From the NCBI GenBank assembly GCA_038209965.1, contig JBBQXF010000045.1, forward strand, positions 1 through 36,625: a DNA stretch of 36,625 bases. The letters are read 5' to 3'. Below the pieces are notes generated by a model. The model searched no databases and had not been told where the DNA came from. It was given only the letters and a program-made list of their open reading frames with translations. Numbering within the stretch: the stretch's first letter is position 1; every line of letters starts with the position of its first letter. This document shows, in pieces, positions 17,401-24,786 of the stretch. The DNA is from JALONO01 sp038209965 (GTDB lineage: Bacteria; Bacteroidota; Bacteroidia; Cytophagales; Thermoflexibacteraceae). Made by a program: the position numbers and the translations under genes.

Positions 17401-17830
17401 CCAATATTCCTTTATGGCGGAAGAAGTGTTGGGACAGACGGAGCGGCCAATCTTTCTGGAAGACGCCCAAACCGGGGAATGGTACCATCTCAAGCTTGGC
17501 CGCTCGCACACCCTTCATCTGCAAGCGGGGAATTACCGGGACCGGTTTTACCTGCGGATGGCCAGCGAGGTAGTGGGCCGAACCAACAGTGATGCAGCCG
17601 ATTTGTATTCCTACGGCAGCGAAGTGTTTGTAACCCAAGACCGGCCCGGCCCGGTGGAGGTGCAAGTCTATCATCTCTCGGGCAAGCTGATGGCCCACCA
17701 AAAGCAGGCAACGGCCTCGGCCCAGGCCAAATTCAACTTCCAATTGACTGATCAGGGGCTTTATGTGGTCAAATTGATCACCAGCCAAGACGTACTCACC
17801 AAACGGCTCTGGATCGGCAGCCCCGAGTAG
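14486..17830 (+). CDS. Multidomain secreted protein: SGNH hydrolase, alpha/beta hydrolase-like domain and T9SS sorting domain
   Basis: 1114 residues. Signal peptide MKKIITPLLLGYFFLYAHFIVG (about 1-22). Residues 24-58 (NVAPVIGAV..EG..ATDADNQ) read like the first half of a cadherin/Ig-like domain; its second half appears at 282-350 (ISFTLSPP..YEVMLEANDNHGG..FNIQVTHVN). Between them is a complete SGNH/GDSL hydrolase (about 62-278) with S69 (GSST), G112 (ARSG), N159 (LPSND) and D253/H256 (DGVHLN). Residues 355-600 resemble a PHB-depolymerase-like alpha/beta hydrolase (LVSLHG, TWHSASD) but the nucleophile motif reads GYEWGG, with E480 where Ser is expected. Then comes a beta-rich region (600-1030) common in T9SS cargo, and a C-terminal sorting domain (about 1035-1114: VEVQVYHLSGKL..GLYVVKLIT). 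Probably exported through the T9SS and anchored or released at the surface; likely acts on acylated polysaccharides or esters (inference). A terminator follows. Confidence 0.9.
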   Translation: MKKIITPLLLGYFFLYAHFIVGQNVAPVIGAVNAIAIAEGSNSSTIVTATDADNQEVIPIPRIVIIGSSTAAGAGVWNTPGVITPDAWVERLRVYLGNLGITYRLANLARSGISTINVMPTLPTSDPNYRNSLAYAFSPQFNTDNGFTPNLVIVNLPSNDANLTGWDPAVTLANYRTMRQFVESKGAKFVLLTPQPRSHFDDRPPFSPARRRLLQRDQTEAIMREYGDLAVPVFYELANLNDYTIKAAYSAGDGVHLNRLGHQFIFDRACEGIRPFVEGKQKISFTLSPPLRFAKLTALGQGRASLQLSPKFNDGGRFNADSTYEVMLEANDNHGGRSSVRFNIQVTHVNPGNGMFAGAQELRSFTRPGGGTVNYYIYYPQNYDESATARLPMLVSLHGSEGFGDSPAGLLTGINSVVGSPVRQANENKAFPMIVVSPQQSNGQTPNAGRWNPVLLNELVNHCTTNFKVDNTRVYFTGYEWGGHGVWNYCQQYPNAVAAAGVVGGISSGLLSGACAIRQIPFRTWHSASDAGSTLPAESIAKVNAINGCTPPPPFPAELTLISAAQNLNNRQTVAMVYADVTGPNNLYSWLNRYKKSGTNTTTNSANFPQTNWNGNSWTNGRPNAGVNAVMGSTYPNGVVGEGSFTCLDLSFDYEAITNIGDGHAVEVHGTLKLGELGNVVVASNGSLIQKPGSTLEVAGTNPGMVRVNKNGRVARAYNQWSSPVVNFNLDSLRLDASPAWRYHYVEGAGWQPASGMMLPGKGYLAVRMRYQSFVGVPNNGDIVVSGIGYTAGFPTAGYHLVGNPYPSALDIARFMADNENLSGTTWVWNDNNGGAGGGNYETLTALSPLPMQASGQGFFVRRLQASPTTSIVFNNGQRSGNAPSFLRAENQLERFKLKVGRQDGLSDHLLLGFADGFTAGVDRTYDGAKHDGNPQISFAAFHNGGRYAHTALPASTERLALPLHLNVARAGQYSFMAEEVLGQTERPIFLEDAQTGEWYHLKLGRSHTLHLQAGNYRDRFYLRMASEVVGRTNSDAADLYSYGSEVFVTQDRPGPVEVQVYHLSGKLMAHQKQATASAQAKFNFQLTDQGLYVVKLITSQDVLTKRLWIGSPE

Positions 17831-17841
17831 GACTCCTTGCT

Positions 17842-17885
17842 CCAACAAAAAAAACCCGGTCCACTTGGCCGGGTTTTTTTGTTGG
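17842..17885. terminator. Bidirectional terminator between T9SS protein gene and hpf
   Basis: CCAACAAAAAAAACCCGG (17842-17859) pairs with CCGGGTTTTTTTGTTGG (17869-17885) apart from one bulged A. The GC core is flanked by A- and T-runs, so it works on both strands: 11 nt past the T9SS gene stop and 13 nt past the hpf stop. Confidence 0.9.
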
Positions 17886-17898
17886 ATTGCTCAATCAA

Positions 17899-18207
17899 TC
17901 ACGATTTGGCAATCAATTTATCTTTGTATTTTTTTATCTGGGTCTTAAGGGATTCCACCGCTTCGTCCATGGCCGCCTCAAATGAGCCGTTTTCTTCTTT
18001 GACAAAAATACTAGTGCCGGGGACATTGAGTTTGACTTCAACTACCTTGTTTCTGACCTTGTTGCTATCACCTTTTTCTAGTCGCAGATAGACTTCGCCG
18101 CTGATGATCCGGTCAAAAAAGGTGTCTAGTTTGTCGGCTTTCTTTTGGATAAACTCCAACAGCTTTTGGTCAGCATCAAAATGAATGGAATGCACTTGGA
18201 TTTTCAT
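17899..18207 (-). CDS. hpf: Ribosome hibernation-promoting factor, short form (HPF/RaiA family)
   Basis: 102 residues. It binds the decoding centre of 30S subunits in stationary phase and stabilises inactive ribosomes. The family pattern is clear: MKIQVHSIHFDADQKLLEFIQKKADKLDTFF (helix 1), basic/acidic beta strands VRNKVVEVKLNVPG, and the final helix EAAMDEAVESLKTQIKKYKDKL. Length matches short HPF/YfiA; there is no C-terminal dimerisation extension as in long HPF. It lies 148 nt downstream of the xer gene on the same strand, an arrangement often seen in Bacteroidota, though a hairpin between them may separate the transcripts. Start ATG is at 18205-18207. Confidence 0.93.
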   Translation of the reverse strand: MKIQVHSIHFDADQKLLEFIQKKADKLDTFFDRIISGEVYLRLEKGDSNKVRNKVVEVKLNVPGTSIFVKEENGSFEAAMDEAVESLKTQIKKYKDKLIAKS

Positions 18208-18339
18208 AGTAATTCAATTTAAGTTAAAAATAAACAACCAGCAATCACACAAACACACCAGATTTACACAATAACACCTGTTTGATTGGTATCTAATGAG
18301 TTGCAAACAAGTAAGACCCACAATATGTGGCCCAAAATA

Positions 18340-18353
18340 ATTGCCCCGGCAAT
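18340..18353 (-). terminator. Short hairpin after the xer gene, weak terminator
   Basis: On the minus strand ATTGC-CGGG-GCAAT begins 2 nt after the xer stop and is followed by TATTTTGGG. The stem is only five pairs, so read-through to hpf is plausible. Confidence 0.4.
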
Positions 18354-18355
18354 GT

Positions 18356-19264
18356 TCAAGCTTTGGGGTGCGCCTGTTCAAAGACTTTCTTCAACTTGCC
18401 AATCGTATTGTGCGCATACGTTTGGGTAGAGGCCAGCGAACTATGACCCAGCAAATCTTTGATTGCGTTCAAATCGGCCCCTTGCTCAAGCAGGTGCGTG
18501 GCAAAGGTGTGCCTCAGTACGTGCGGACTTCGCCGTTCGACCGAAGTGACCCTGTCCAGCACCTCCCGCACTGTCCGGTAGATCAACATGGGGTAAGCTT
18601 GCTCTCCTTTATTGGTGGTTACCAGCCATCCCCCTGCTTTAACGTGAATTTGCACAAACATTTTGAGAAAATCAAGTAAAGGCGGGTGGAGGGGAATTAT
18701 TCTTTGTTTGTTTTTTTTGCCCGTCACCTTGATGGTACCTTCATAGAAATAAATGTCCCGCACTTGGAGGTTGATCAGTTCAGCCAGCCGGATGCCCGTG
18801 CCGTAGAGCAGTTCAATCACCAGCTTGTTGCGCTGGCCCTCAAAATCTTCGGCAAACACAATGGTTTCGGGGATCCGCTCGGTATCGGCTTCGGGTACGA
18901 AGGGCGATATTTTTTTGGCCGCCTTCAAGAACCGGATCTTGTGCATGGGCGTTTTGGCAATTTCCCCCCGCTTGTGGAGGAACTTGTAGAAAGTCCGCAA
19001 GGTGGCCAGTTTTCGGTTGATGGATCGGCTGGTTATCTTTTCGTCATCCATCAGCGAGATCATCCACGACCGGACGTCGCTGTGGGTGGCCGCTTGGAGT
19101 TGGGGCCGGGGAACTGCCATCCCTGCCTCTTCGTCGGTGGCATTGAGCCGCGCATAAAAATCTTCATACTGCACCAGATCTGTGCGATAGGCCGTGATCG
19201 TGTGCGGGCTATAACGTTTCTGGTGGGCCAAGTAGGCCAAAAAGCTATCAATGCTGTCGTTCAT
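18356..19264 (-). CDS. Tyrosine recombinase XerC/XerD
   Basis: Site-specific recombinase that resolves chromosome dimers at dif with its partner Xer protein. From the ATG at 19262-19264 it is 302 residues, the normal size. N-terminal SAM-like core-binding domain (MNDSIDSFLAYLAHQKRYSPHT, about 1-105) and C-terminal catalytic domain with R159 (GTGIRLAEL), K183/K184 (VTGKKNKQR), H248-x-x-R251 (PHVLRHTFATH), H274 (LLGHSS) and nucleophile Y283 (QTYAH). The set of catalytic residues is complete. The start codon overlaps the stop of the upstream lipoprotein gene by one base (TAATG), so translation is coupled; a start five codons upstream is possible but would overlap more. I cannot tell XerC from XerD by sequence alone. 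Confidence 0.94.
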   Translation of the reverse strand: MNDSIDSFLAYLAHQKRYSPHTITAYRTDLVQYEDFYARLNATDEEAGMAVPRPQLQAATHSDVRSWMISLMDDEKITSRSINRKLATLRTFYKFLHKRGEIAKTPMHKIRFLKAAKKISPFVPEADTERIPETIVFAEDFEGQRNKLVIELLYGTGIRLAELINLQVRDIYFYEGTIKVTGKKNKQRIIPLHPPLLDFLKMFVQIHVKAGGWLVTTNKGEQAYPMLIYRTVREVLDRVTSVERRSPHVLRHTFATHLLEQGADLNAIKDLLGHSSLASTQTYAHNTIGKLKKVFEQAHPKA

Positions 19265-19917
19265 TATTGCAGTTGCCAATCAAAGCGTTCTGAGGTCCAT
19301 TTGACCTTTATTTTGGTCTGGGTCGGGTTTTTGACCGTTGAGAAATAGCCTTTATAAGTGCCCGCCAATGAATCGGGCACCAATACAAATTCCGCAAACC
19401 GATCCAAAGAATCGACAAGGCTCTGGCTGCCAACTTGCGTCTTGGTCAAGGTGGTCAAGGTCGGCAGATCGTTGGCTGGGCGCCAGCCCCGGCCTTCTTG
19501 GGCAAAAAACTTGATCGTGTCTCCGGTGGCCATCACCGCCACCCCAGTAAGCTCAGTGCTTTTGTCAATGGGCCGTAGCACCAGGGAAACACATTTACTG
19601 TTCAATTCTTGGGAAAACGTCCAGGCCAACTGCGAGTTGAAGGTTTCTTTCCAAGCCAGTGAATCGGCGATCATGGCAGCCGCCAACTGCATTTTGCGGC
19701 CACTTTCCAACTCAACTTCCACAAAATAAACGCCTTTGTCGTCTGCCTGGGGCGAAATGGTCAATGACTTGAGTGGCGTATTGGTGCTGACCACCAACGC
19801 TTTCCTGATTTGGTTCTCCAAAATTTCTTTTTTTTCTTCCTCACTTTGACAACTCACCAGCCAAAGGCAAAGGGCCAATGCTGAAAGCGAGAAGGTGCGT
19901 AGGTTTTTCATGGGCAT
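19264..19917 (-). CDS. Lipoprotein of unknown function, coupled to the xer gene
   Basis: 217 residues from the ATG at 19917, or 215 from the second ATG at 19911 (MKNLRTFSLSALALCLWLVSC). Both give a type II signal peptide with lipobox LVSC. The mature part begins with a charged stretch (QSEEEKKEILENQIRKAL) and then beta-rich sequence; I see no known enzyme motif. The stop TAA overlaps the xer ATG by one base, so the two are one operon. A -7-like box TAGTTTTG lies 22 nt upstream. Conserved pairing with a recombinase may be a Bacteroidota lineage feature, and no function should be read into it. Confidence 0.75.
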   Translation of the reverse strand: MPMKNLRTFSLSALALCLWLVSCQSEEEKKEILENQIRKALVVSTNTPLKSLTISPQADDKGVYFVEVELESGRKMQLAAAMIADSLAWKETFNSQLAWTFSQELNSKCVSLVLRPIDKSTELTGVAVMATGDTIKFFAQEGRGWRPANDLPTLTTLTKTQVGSQSLVDSLDRFAEFVLVPDSLAGTYKGYFSTVKNPTQTKIKVKWTSERFDWQLQ

Positions 19918-19938
19918 AAGTTAGTTAGTATTTAGGTG

Positions 19939-19946
19939 CAAAACTA
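19939..19946 (-). promoter_or_regulatory. -7 element for the lipoprotein-xer operon
   Basis: TAGTTTTG on the minus strand, an exact TAnnTTTG, 21-28 nt before the start codons. No clear -33 TTG. Confidence 0.45.
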
Positions 19947-20162
19947 TATTTTTTCGGGTTTTAGAAAAGATCGCCGCGAGAAAAGGATTGGGACAACCCG
20001 CCCGTTTTTGTGGCGAAAGGGTTATTTTTGGCGGGTAACCGATGGGGCGGTGACTCCAACTGGCCGATCTAAACCTTTGCCCTTATTTTGACGTTTAGTC
20101 ATTAGTTTGAACCATTTTTTAACTTTTGGGCCTTCGTTAGCGCGGGCCATTTCTTGGACTGT

Positions 20163-21497
20163 ATGGAAGTATTGATTATGACTGCCCAACTTTTGCTGGC
20201 TCTCTCCATCTTAGTTGGGATCCACGAGTGGGGCCACATGTTTACCGCCAAGTTCTTTGGTATGAGGGTAGAAAAATTTTCAATTGGTTTTCCACCCAAA
20301 CTTTTTGGGTTCAAACTCGGGGAGACTGAATACAGCTTGGGGGCCATTCCCTTGGGCGGCTACGTCAAAATATCGGGGATGATCGATGAGTCGTTGGACA
20401 CGTCCCAGATCGGGGCCCCGCCCCAGCCCTGGGAGTTCCGCTCCAAACCCGCTTGGCAACGACTGATCGTGATGCTGGGCGGTATTTTTATGAACGTGGT
20501 CTTGGGCATCATCATTTTTGTATTTATGACATATCTGCTCGGTGAGCGGTATATCCCCATCGATAAGGTGAACCAGTTCGGCATCCACGCCACTGATCTG
20601 GGCAAAAAAGAGATCGGTTTGCAAGATGGCGATCGGATAGTGGGCATGAACGGCAAGCCGTTGGTTCATTTTGATGACATCCACAACCCCCGTTTTTTTC
20701 TTGAACAAGGCAGCCACTACACCATTCAACGAGCAGGGACAGAAATCAAAATCCCCATCCCGGTTGATCTGATGGATCGGATGAGCAAGAAGGAAATGGA
20801 ATTTGCCACTCCCATGTACGACAAATATCCCCTGCAAGTGGAGCAAATAAACGGGGGATCAGCGGCGCGCCGGTCGGGGTTGAACGTAAAGGATGTGATT
20901 TTGGCCATTAACGGGCAGGAGACCAAGGAAATCCGGGTGTTTCGTGAACTGATGGTCAAAAATAAGAACAAAGAGGTCAGTTTACGGGTGCGCCGGGGCG
21001 ATCGCGAGATGGAAATCCCAGTTCAGGTGCCTACCGAGGGCGTGATCGGGATCATTCTCGAGCACGATATGTTGTACGCCAAAGAGTATTACAGTTTTCT
21101 GGAATCCATCCCCAAAGGGGCCCAAAACGCATTCAATGTGGTTTCGCTCCAGCTCCAAGCTTTTGGCAAGATTTTTCGGCGGGAGATATCGGCCACCAAG
21201 TCACTCGGTGGGCCGTTGGCCATTGCCCAGCAGTTTGGTGGAGCTTGGGACTGGATCCGCTTCTGGACCCTCACTGGCCTGCTCTCCATGGTGCTCGCGT
21301 TTATGAACCTGCTCCCCATTCCAGCCTTGGATGGCGGCCATGTGGTGTTCCTGACCTATGAGATAGTATCGGGCCGCAAGCCATCCGATAAATTCTTGGA
21401 AAATGCCCAGAAGGTGGGCATGGTTTTGCTGTTGGCTTTGATGGTGTTTGTTTTCGGTAATGATATTTACAAGATCATTGTTGACTACACCAGTTAG
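20163..21497 (+). CDS. rseP: RIP metalloprotease RseP (site-2 protease, M50)
   Basis: Inner-membrane zinc protease that cleaves within membrane helices, for example of anti-sigma factors and leftover signal peptides. From the ATG at 20163 it is 444 residues (MEVLIMTAQLLLALSILVGI), preferred over the in-frame TTG at 20154. Zinc motif H21-E22-x-x-H25 (HEWGH) lies at the end of the first membrane helix. There are two PDZ regions (about 125-290, e.g. IGLQDGDRIVGMNGKP and SAARRSGLNVKDVILAINGQE), and the third ligand motif LLPIPALDGGHVVF lies near residue 385. Membrane segments are at both ends. A strong terminator follows 40 nt after the stop. It is a single-gene unit; the common partners dxr and bam genes are not adjacent. 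Confidence 0.96.
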   Translation: MEVLIMTAQLLLALSILVGIHEWGHMFTAKFFGMRVEKFSIGFPPKLFGFKLGETEYSLGAIPLGGYVKISGMIDESLDTSQIGAPPQPWEFRSKPAWQRLIVMLGGIFMNVVLGIIIFVFMTYLLGERYIPIDKVNQFGIHATDLGKKEIGLQDGDRIVGMNGKPLVHFDDIHNPRFFLEQGSHYTIQRAGTEIKIPIPVDLMDRMSKKEMEFATPMYDKYPLQVEQINGGSAARRSGLNVKDVILAINGQETKEIRVFRELMVKNKNKEVSLRVRRGDREMEIPVQVPTEGVIGIILEHDMLYAKEYYSFLESIPKGAQNAFNVVSLQLQAFGKIFRREISATKSLGGPLAIAQQFGGAWDWIRFWTLTGLLSMVLAFMNLLPIPALDGGHVVFLTYEIVSGRKPSDKFLENAQKVGMVLLLALMVFVFGNDIYKIIVDYTS

Positions 21498-21536
21498 TGG
21501 CGTGAAAGTCGGCCCACACAGGTTGCCGAACCAGCC

Positions 21537-21572
21537 AAAAAATCTGCCCCAAAATGGGGCAGATTTTTTTTT
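21537..21572 (+). terminator. Intrinsic terminator of rseP
   Basis: Perfect stem AAATCTGCCCCA / TGGGGCAGATTT with an AAA loop, ending in nine Ts. The A-run on its other side means it could also work on the minus strand. Confidence 0.92.
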
Positions 21573-21813
21573 ACCTAAGTTTAAGCCAAAACTTGGGTTT
21601 GTTGCCAATAAATTGTCTAACTTTAGAATTGGCAATCAAAATGAATATTAAGTGCAGTGGCAACTTGTCAAGACAAAATCTTGTACTTGTACTAGATCTC
21701 GTTTGGTTTTGTGCTCATTAAAAGAACAAATCATTGGAAATCAAGTTAATGAGGCTTAAAAATCTCTAAAATCAGTTCAATCTTGTTATAAAAATGTATA
21801 ACTGTTACAATTT
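21573..21813. other. AT-rich region upstream of the DUF4136 gene
   Basis: No coding frame. It holds TTGCCAAT/ATTGGCAA (21602-21609 / 21628-21635) and, just before the next gene, GTTATA-AAAATG-TATAAC (21785-21802). The second palindrome ends 11 nt before the ATG, so it would lie in the leader or over the promoter and could be an operator. Confidence 0.4.
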
Positions 21814-22377
21814 ATGAAACACACTATCAACCTTTGTCTTTTTTTGCTGGTACTTACAGCCTCCTGTATGAGCAGCAAACGCTACACCGTCGAGACAGAT
21901 TACAGCTATTACGGTAAATTCAAGAAGTACAAGACCTTTGACTTTGTCAAGGACATTAGCCCCAATAGTGAAGAGAATGTCCAAAACAAGATGATAGCCG
22001 ATGAGATCAAGTTCAGAATGGAACTGCTCGGCTACAAGCAGACCGACCGCAAACCCGATCTGCTGGTCTCTTACCGGGTATTTTTTGATGACCTGCGCTT
22101 CACCGGCTATAACCAACCCAGTATTGAGGAGTGGGCCCGCAATGAGGATGAAGAAGAAGAATATGATCCGATCAAATACAGCTTGCGGCAAGGGACGCTG
22201 CTGGTGCTGCTCTTCGATGGCAAGCAACAGCGTACCGTGTGGCAGGGCTACGCCTCGGGCATTTTTGGTAATCAATTGTTCAATGGTGAGCGCTACCTCA
22301 GACGCCCAGTCCGCCAGATTTTTGACAAATACCGTTTCTTGGCCGAAGGCTTTGCTTACGATAACAAAGCCGAATAG
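21814..22377 (+). CDS. DUF4136 family lipoprotein
   Basis: 187 residues with signal peptide MKHTINLCLFLLVLTASC (lipobox TASC, Cys18), so it is an outer- or inner-membrane lipoprotein. The mature part has the DUF4136 layout: an early YKTFDF block, then a segment of alternating charged residues (NKMIADEIKFRMELLGYKQTD), then DLLVSYRVFFDD, and a C-terminal GYASGIFGNQ/RRPVRQIFDKYRF block. The family has no assigned function. It stands alone: preceded by an AT-rich gap, followed by a strong terminator 20 nt after its stop. Confidence 0.85.
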   Translation: MKHTINLCLFLLVLTASCMSSKRYTVETDYSYYGKFKKYKTFDFVKDISPNSEENVQNKMIADEIKFRMELLGYKQTDRKPDLLVSYRVFFDDLRFTGYNQPSIEEWARNEDEEEEYDPIKYSLRQGTLLVLLFDGKQQRTVWQGYASGIFGNQLFNGERYLRRPVRQIFDKYRFLAEGFAYDNKAE

Positions 22378-22396
22378 TACCCCGCCATCGAGCATC

Positions 22397-22435
22397 AAAC
22401 AGGGCACGGACTTCGCTGATCCGTGCCCTGTTTTT
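22397..22435 (+). terminator. Intrinsic terminator of the DUF4136 gene
   Basis: Perfect 14-bp stem AAACAGGGCACGGA / TCCGTGCCCTGTTT with a 9-nt loop and a T5 run. Confidence 0.92.
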
Positions 22436-22448
22436 GGGTATACGCTTA

Positions 22449-22482
22449 GGTTGGGCGCTAGTATAAACTAGCCGGCTCAACC
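22449..22482. repeat. Second hairpin between DUF4136 and EamA genes
   Basis: GGTTG..GCTAGT-ATAA-ACTAGC..CAACC: inner 6-bp stem with an ATAA loop, closed by an outer 5-bp stem with small bulges between. It has no T-tract. It may mark the 3' end of the EamA transcript coming from the minus strand, or be an independent structured element. Confidence 0.55.
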
Positions 22483-22634
22483 CGAACACCAACCGTTTTA
22501 TATGGCCATTCTCCCCCCCTTTTCGGGTACTTTTATTTTTCAGCCAGTTTAGTTGGCAATAAAGCTAAGCCCCTTCTTTTTCAAGGACTTTTTAGTGAAT
22601 TTGGCTGACAAGGAATGCAGTTTCGTTGTCCCGA

Positions 22635-23528
22635 CTAGTTGCTCAAGGCCCGTTTGTCGTCCCACTTTTTGATCAGCGGATAGGCCAGCACGGCGATCAA
22701 AATCACTACCGCGCCCCCGTAGAATCCCGGGTGCAAGTATTGGTGCTCATTGAAAAAAAGTGCGGCCAGCACCATGCCATACACTGGCTCGAGGTTTACC
22801 GTCAAGTTGACCGTGTAGGCACTGATGCGCTTCATCAGCTCGACCGATACCGAAAACGCATACACAGTACAAACCAGGGCGAGGATGCCAAGGTAGGGCC
22901 AGTCGGTCCCGATGGGCACCAAGTGCAGCTGGCCCCCCTCGGCCAAGGTAGCTTGATAAATGGGCAGGAACAAGAGGGCGGTCAGGCAGGCCCCGGCCAT
23001 TTCATACATCGTGATGGTGTAATGGTGGTATTTTTGGGTCCATTGGCTGTTGAGCACGGTGAAGAGTGCCCCCAGAAAAGCCGATCCCACGGCCATCAGC
23101 AGGCCAACTACTTGGTTGAACTGGAAATGGAAGATAAGGTACAGTCCCGCCATGACCACGGCCCCGATCAATACTTCGTACCATTTGACGCTTTTTTGGG
23201 TGAGCAACGGCCCGATCAGCGATGCCCAGAGCGAAGTGGTGGCCATCCCGGCCAAACAGACCGACGCATTGGCCACCCGGGCCGAGGCAAAGAACAAGAT
23301 CCAGTGCAGCGCGATCAGGCCACCATTGGCCAGCAGGCCCAGCGTGGCCCGGCCCGACAACCGCCAACCCACTTTGTGCCAAGCCAGCAAAGCTCCCACG
23401 CCCACGGTGGCCAATAAAGTGCGATAAATCACCAGCTCGACGGCGGGCAGGCTGATCAGCAGGCCCAATATGGCGGTAAATCCCCACAGGAACACCAAAA
23501 AATGCAGGGTCAGGTAGTCTTTTAACAT
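22635..23528 (-). CDS. EamA/DMT family inner-membrane transporter
   Basis: 297 residues, about ten predicted membrane helices in two homologous halves, as in the drug/metabolite transporter superfamily (EamA, RhaT/YdcZ relatives). The first helix LHFLVFLWGFTAILGLLI and the late block VNLTVNLEPVYGMVLAALFFNEH (typical LEPV near the end of helix 9) are family marks. These proteins export amino acids or other metabolites; the substrate cannot be told. ATG at 23526-23528. It is 42 nt from the stop of the secreted hydrolase gene upstream on the same strand, so the two may be co-transcribed. Confidence 0.9.
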   Translation of the reverse strand: MLKDYLTLHFLVFLWGFTAILGLLISLPAVELVIYRTLLATVGVGALLAWHKVGWRLSGRATLGLLANGGLIALHWILFFASARVANASVCLAGMATTSLWASLIGPLLTQKSVKWYEVLIGAVVMAGLYLIFHFQFNQVVGLLMAVGSAFLGALFTVLNSQWTQKYHHYTITMYEMAGACLTALLFLPIYQATLAEGGQLHLVPIGTDWPYLGILALVCTVYAFSVSVELMKRISAYTVNLTVNLEPVYGMVLAALFFNEHQYLHPGFYGGAVVILIAVLAYPLIKKWDDKRALSN

Positions 23529-23570
23529 GGTGCAAAACTAAGGTGCTACACCAAGAAAAGACCGCTTTTA

Positions 23571-24464
23571 TCAATCTAAACCCCTCAGATTGGGGCTGGT
23601 TGCCAGAAATTTATAGAATGTATTGTTTTTGTACACCACTTCGTCGTGGCCGGAGGTGCTCTGGAGAAAAATGATGCGGTTCTTTTCCAAGTCGGCCAGC
23701 GACGCATCCAATTCTTTGTAAAAAGCCGGATCGAGGCCCCATTGCCTAAAATCGGCCATTAGTTCTTCGGAATTGATTTTGGTGCCCCCATTTTCGGTGT
23801 AAATATTGATAAATCGGGCCTTGAGATTTTTTTCCAACCAATGGGCAAATTTGTGCAACTGGTTGTACAGTCCGTCCAGCACAAAAATCTCATTGACTGG
23901 CAAACCGCCCTGCTGGGCCATGAAACCCATCACGCGATAAGCCCCACTATGGCCGGCCAAGGCAATGCTGCCCACTTTGGTGGCTTTGACGAGCTGGCGC
24001 TGGACGAGCTCGTTCATCACTTCGTTGGTCAGGGCCGCCAAACCACCCACCCGCTCCAGCTTGCCCCCGTGCGAGTCTGGGACATTCTTGGCGACTTCAG
24101 GCATGATGAGGATGGCGTTTTTGTCCGACTGGACAAACTGCTGGAGGAGGTGGAACTTCACCAATGCACTGTCCACATTGTTGCGCCAGCCGTGGAAATA
24201 ATAGATTAGATCGGTGGCGCTCCGTTGGGCAAATTTTTTGGGCACGAACACCAAAACCGTGCTGTCCGCGTAATGGCGGGCGGCCGGGTACACAGTGCCC
24301 TCATACGTATGCCCCTCCGCCCGGGCATTGTCGGGGAAGGGCGCATTGGTCAACCGCAGGCGCAGCATAGTCCCGTATTGGAGATAGGTGGAGTCTATTT
24401 CTTGGGCTTGGGCCAAGGTGGTTGCCCAGAGCAGTGCCAGAAGGAGAAAGTAGCGATTTGCCAT
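23571..24464 (-). CDS. Secreted alpha/beta-hydrolase-fold protein
   Basis: 297 residues from the ATG at 24462-24464, which gives signal peptide MANRYFLLLALLWATTLAQA. The frame reaches upstream to 24578, but that part is positively charged and would bury the signal. Hydrolase features: YYFHGWRNN (oxyanion HG), nucleophile elbow AGHSGAYR with S173, D197 in VLDGLY and H273 in STSGHDEV, in the right order for a catalytic triad. The elbow is GHSGA rather than strict GxSxG. Likely a periplasmic esterase or peptidase-like enzyme; the substrate is unknown. It lies 42 nt upstream of the EamA gene on the same strand. Confidence 0.8.
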   Translation of the reverse strand: MANRYFLLLALLWATTLAQAQEIDSTYLQYGTMLRLRLTNAPFPDNARAEGHTYEGTVYPAARHYADSTVLVFVPKKFAQRSATDLIYYFHGWRNNVDSALVKFHLLQQFVQSDKNAILIMPEVAKNVPDSHGGKLERVGGLAALTNEVMNELVQRQLVKATKVGSIALAGHSGAYRVMGFMAQQGGLPVNEIFVLDGLYNQLHKFAHWLEKNLKARFINIYTENGGTKINSEELMADFRQWGLDPAFYKELDASLADLEKNRIIFLQSTSGHDEVVYKNNTFYKFLATSPNLRGLD

Positions 24465-24786
24465 GTTGTTTCGCGTTTTTGATAGTTGGATGACTAAAAA
24501 GTGGCTTTTCTTTGGGAAATGGTACTTTTGCCCGCTGAACCTCACAAATTTAGACCAAGATTTGACATAATTTTTCAAAACGCACCGCGATCAGGCAAAG
24601 GCCCACGTTAATTTGGGACATGGCGATCAGGTTTGGATCCCATAAATAGCAAGCTGATTTTGTTTGGCTATCGGGGTAGCAGACCCGTTTGGGGGCCTAA
24701 TGAATTTGACGGCCCTTGTTTTTGCATTTACCAATTGATACTGACCTGCTTTGGGTCGATTTGTTTTGTCCAAGGATGATACTACT
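24465..24786. other. 322-nt divergent intergenic region
   Basis: Separates the minus-strand hydrolase from the plus-strand arginase-like gene. No coding frame. It contains a plus-strand TACTTTTG (24523-24530) and a direct repeat GCGATCAGG (24587-24595 and 24622-24630). If TACTTTTG is the real promoter the downstream gene has a leader of about 250 nt; I see no known riboswitch in it. Confidence 0.45.
24523..24530 (+). promoter_or_regulatory. Candidate -7 box upstream of the arginase-like gene
   Basis: TACTTTTG matches TAnnTTTG and is identical to the box before the GH3 gene. No -33 TTG at the usual spacing, and it lies 257 nt from the start codon, so it is tentative. Confidence 0.35.

Noticed and set aside
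18208..18355. tRNA gene between hpf and the xer gene
   Set aside because: Bacteroidota often have tRNAs near here, but no cloverleaf or TTCRANNC box is present.
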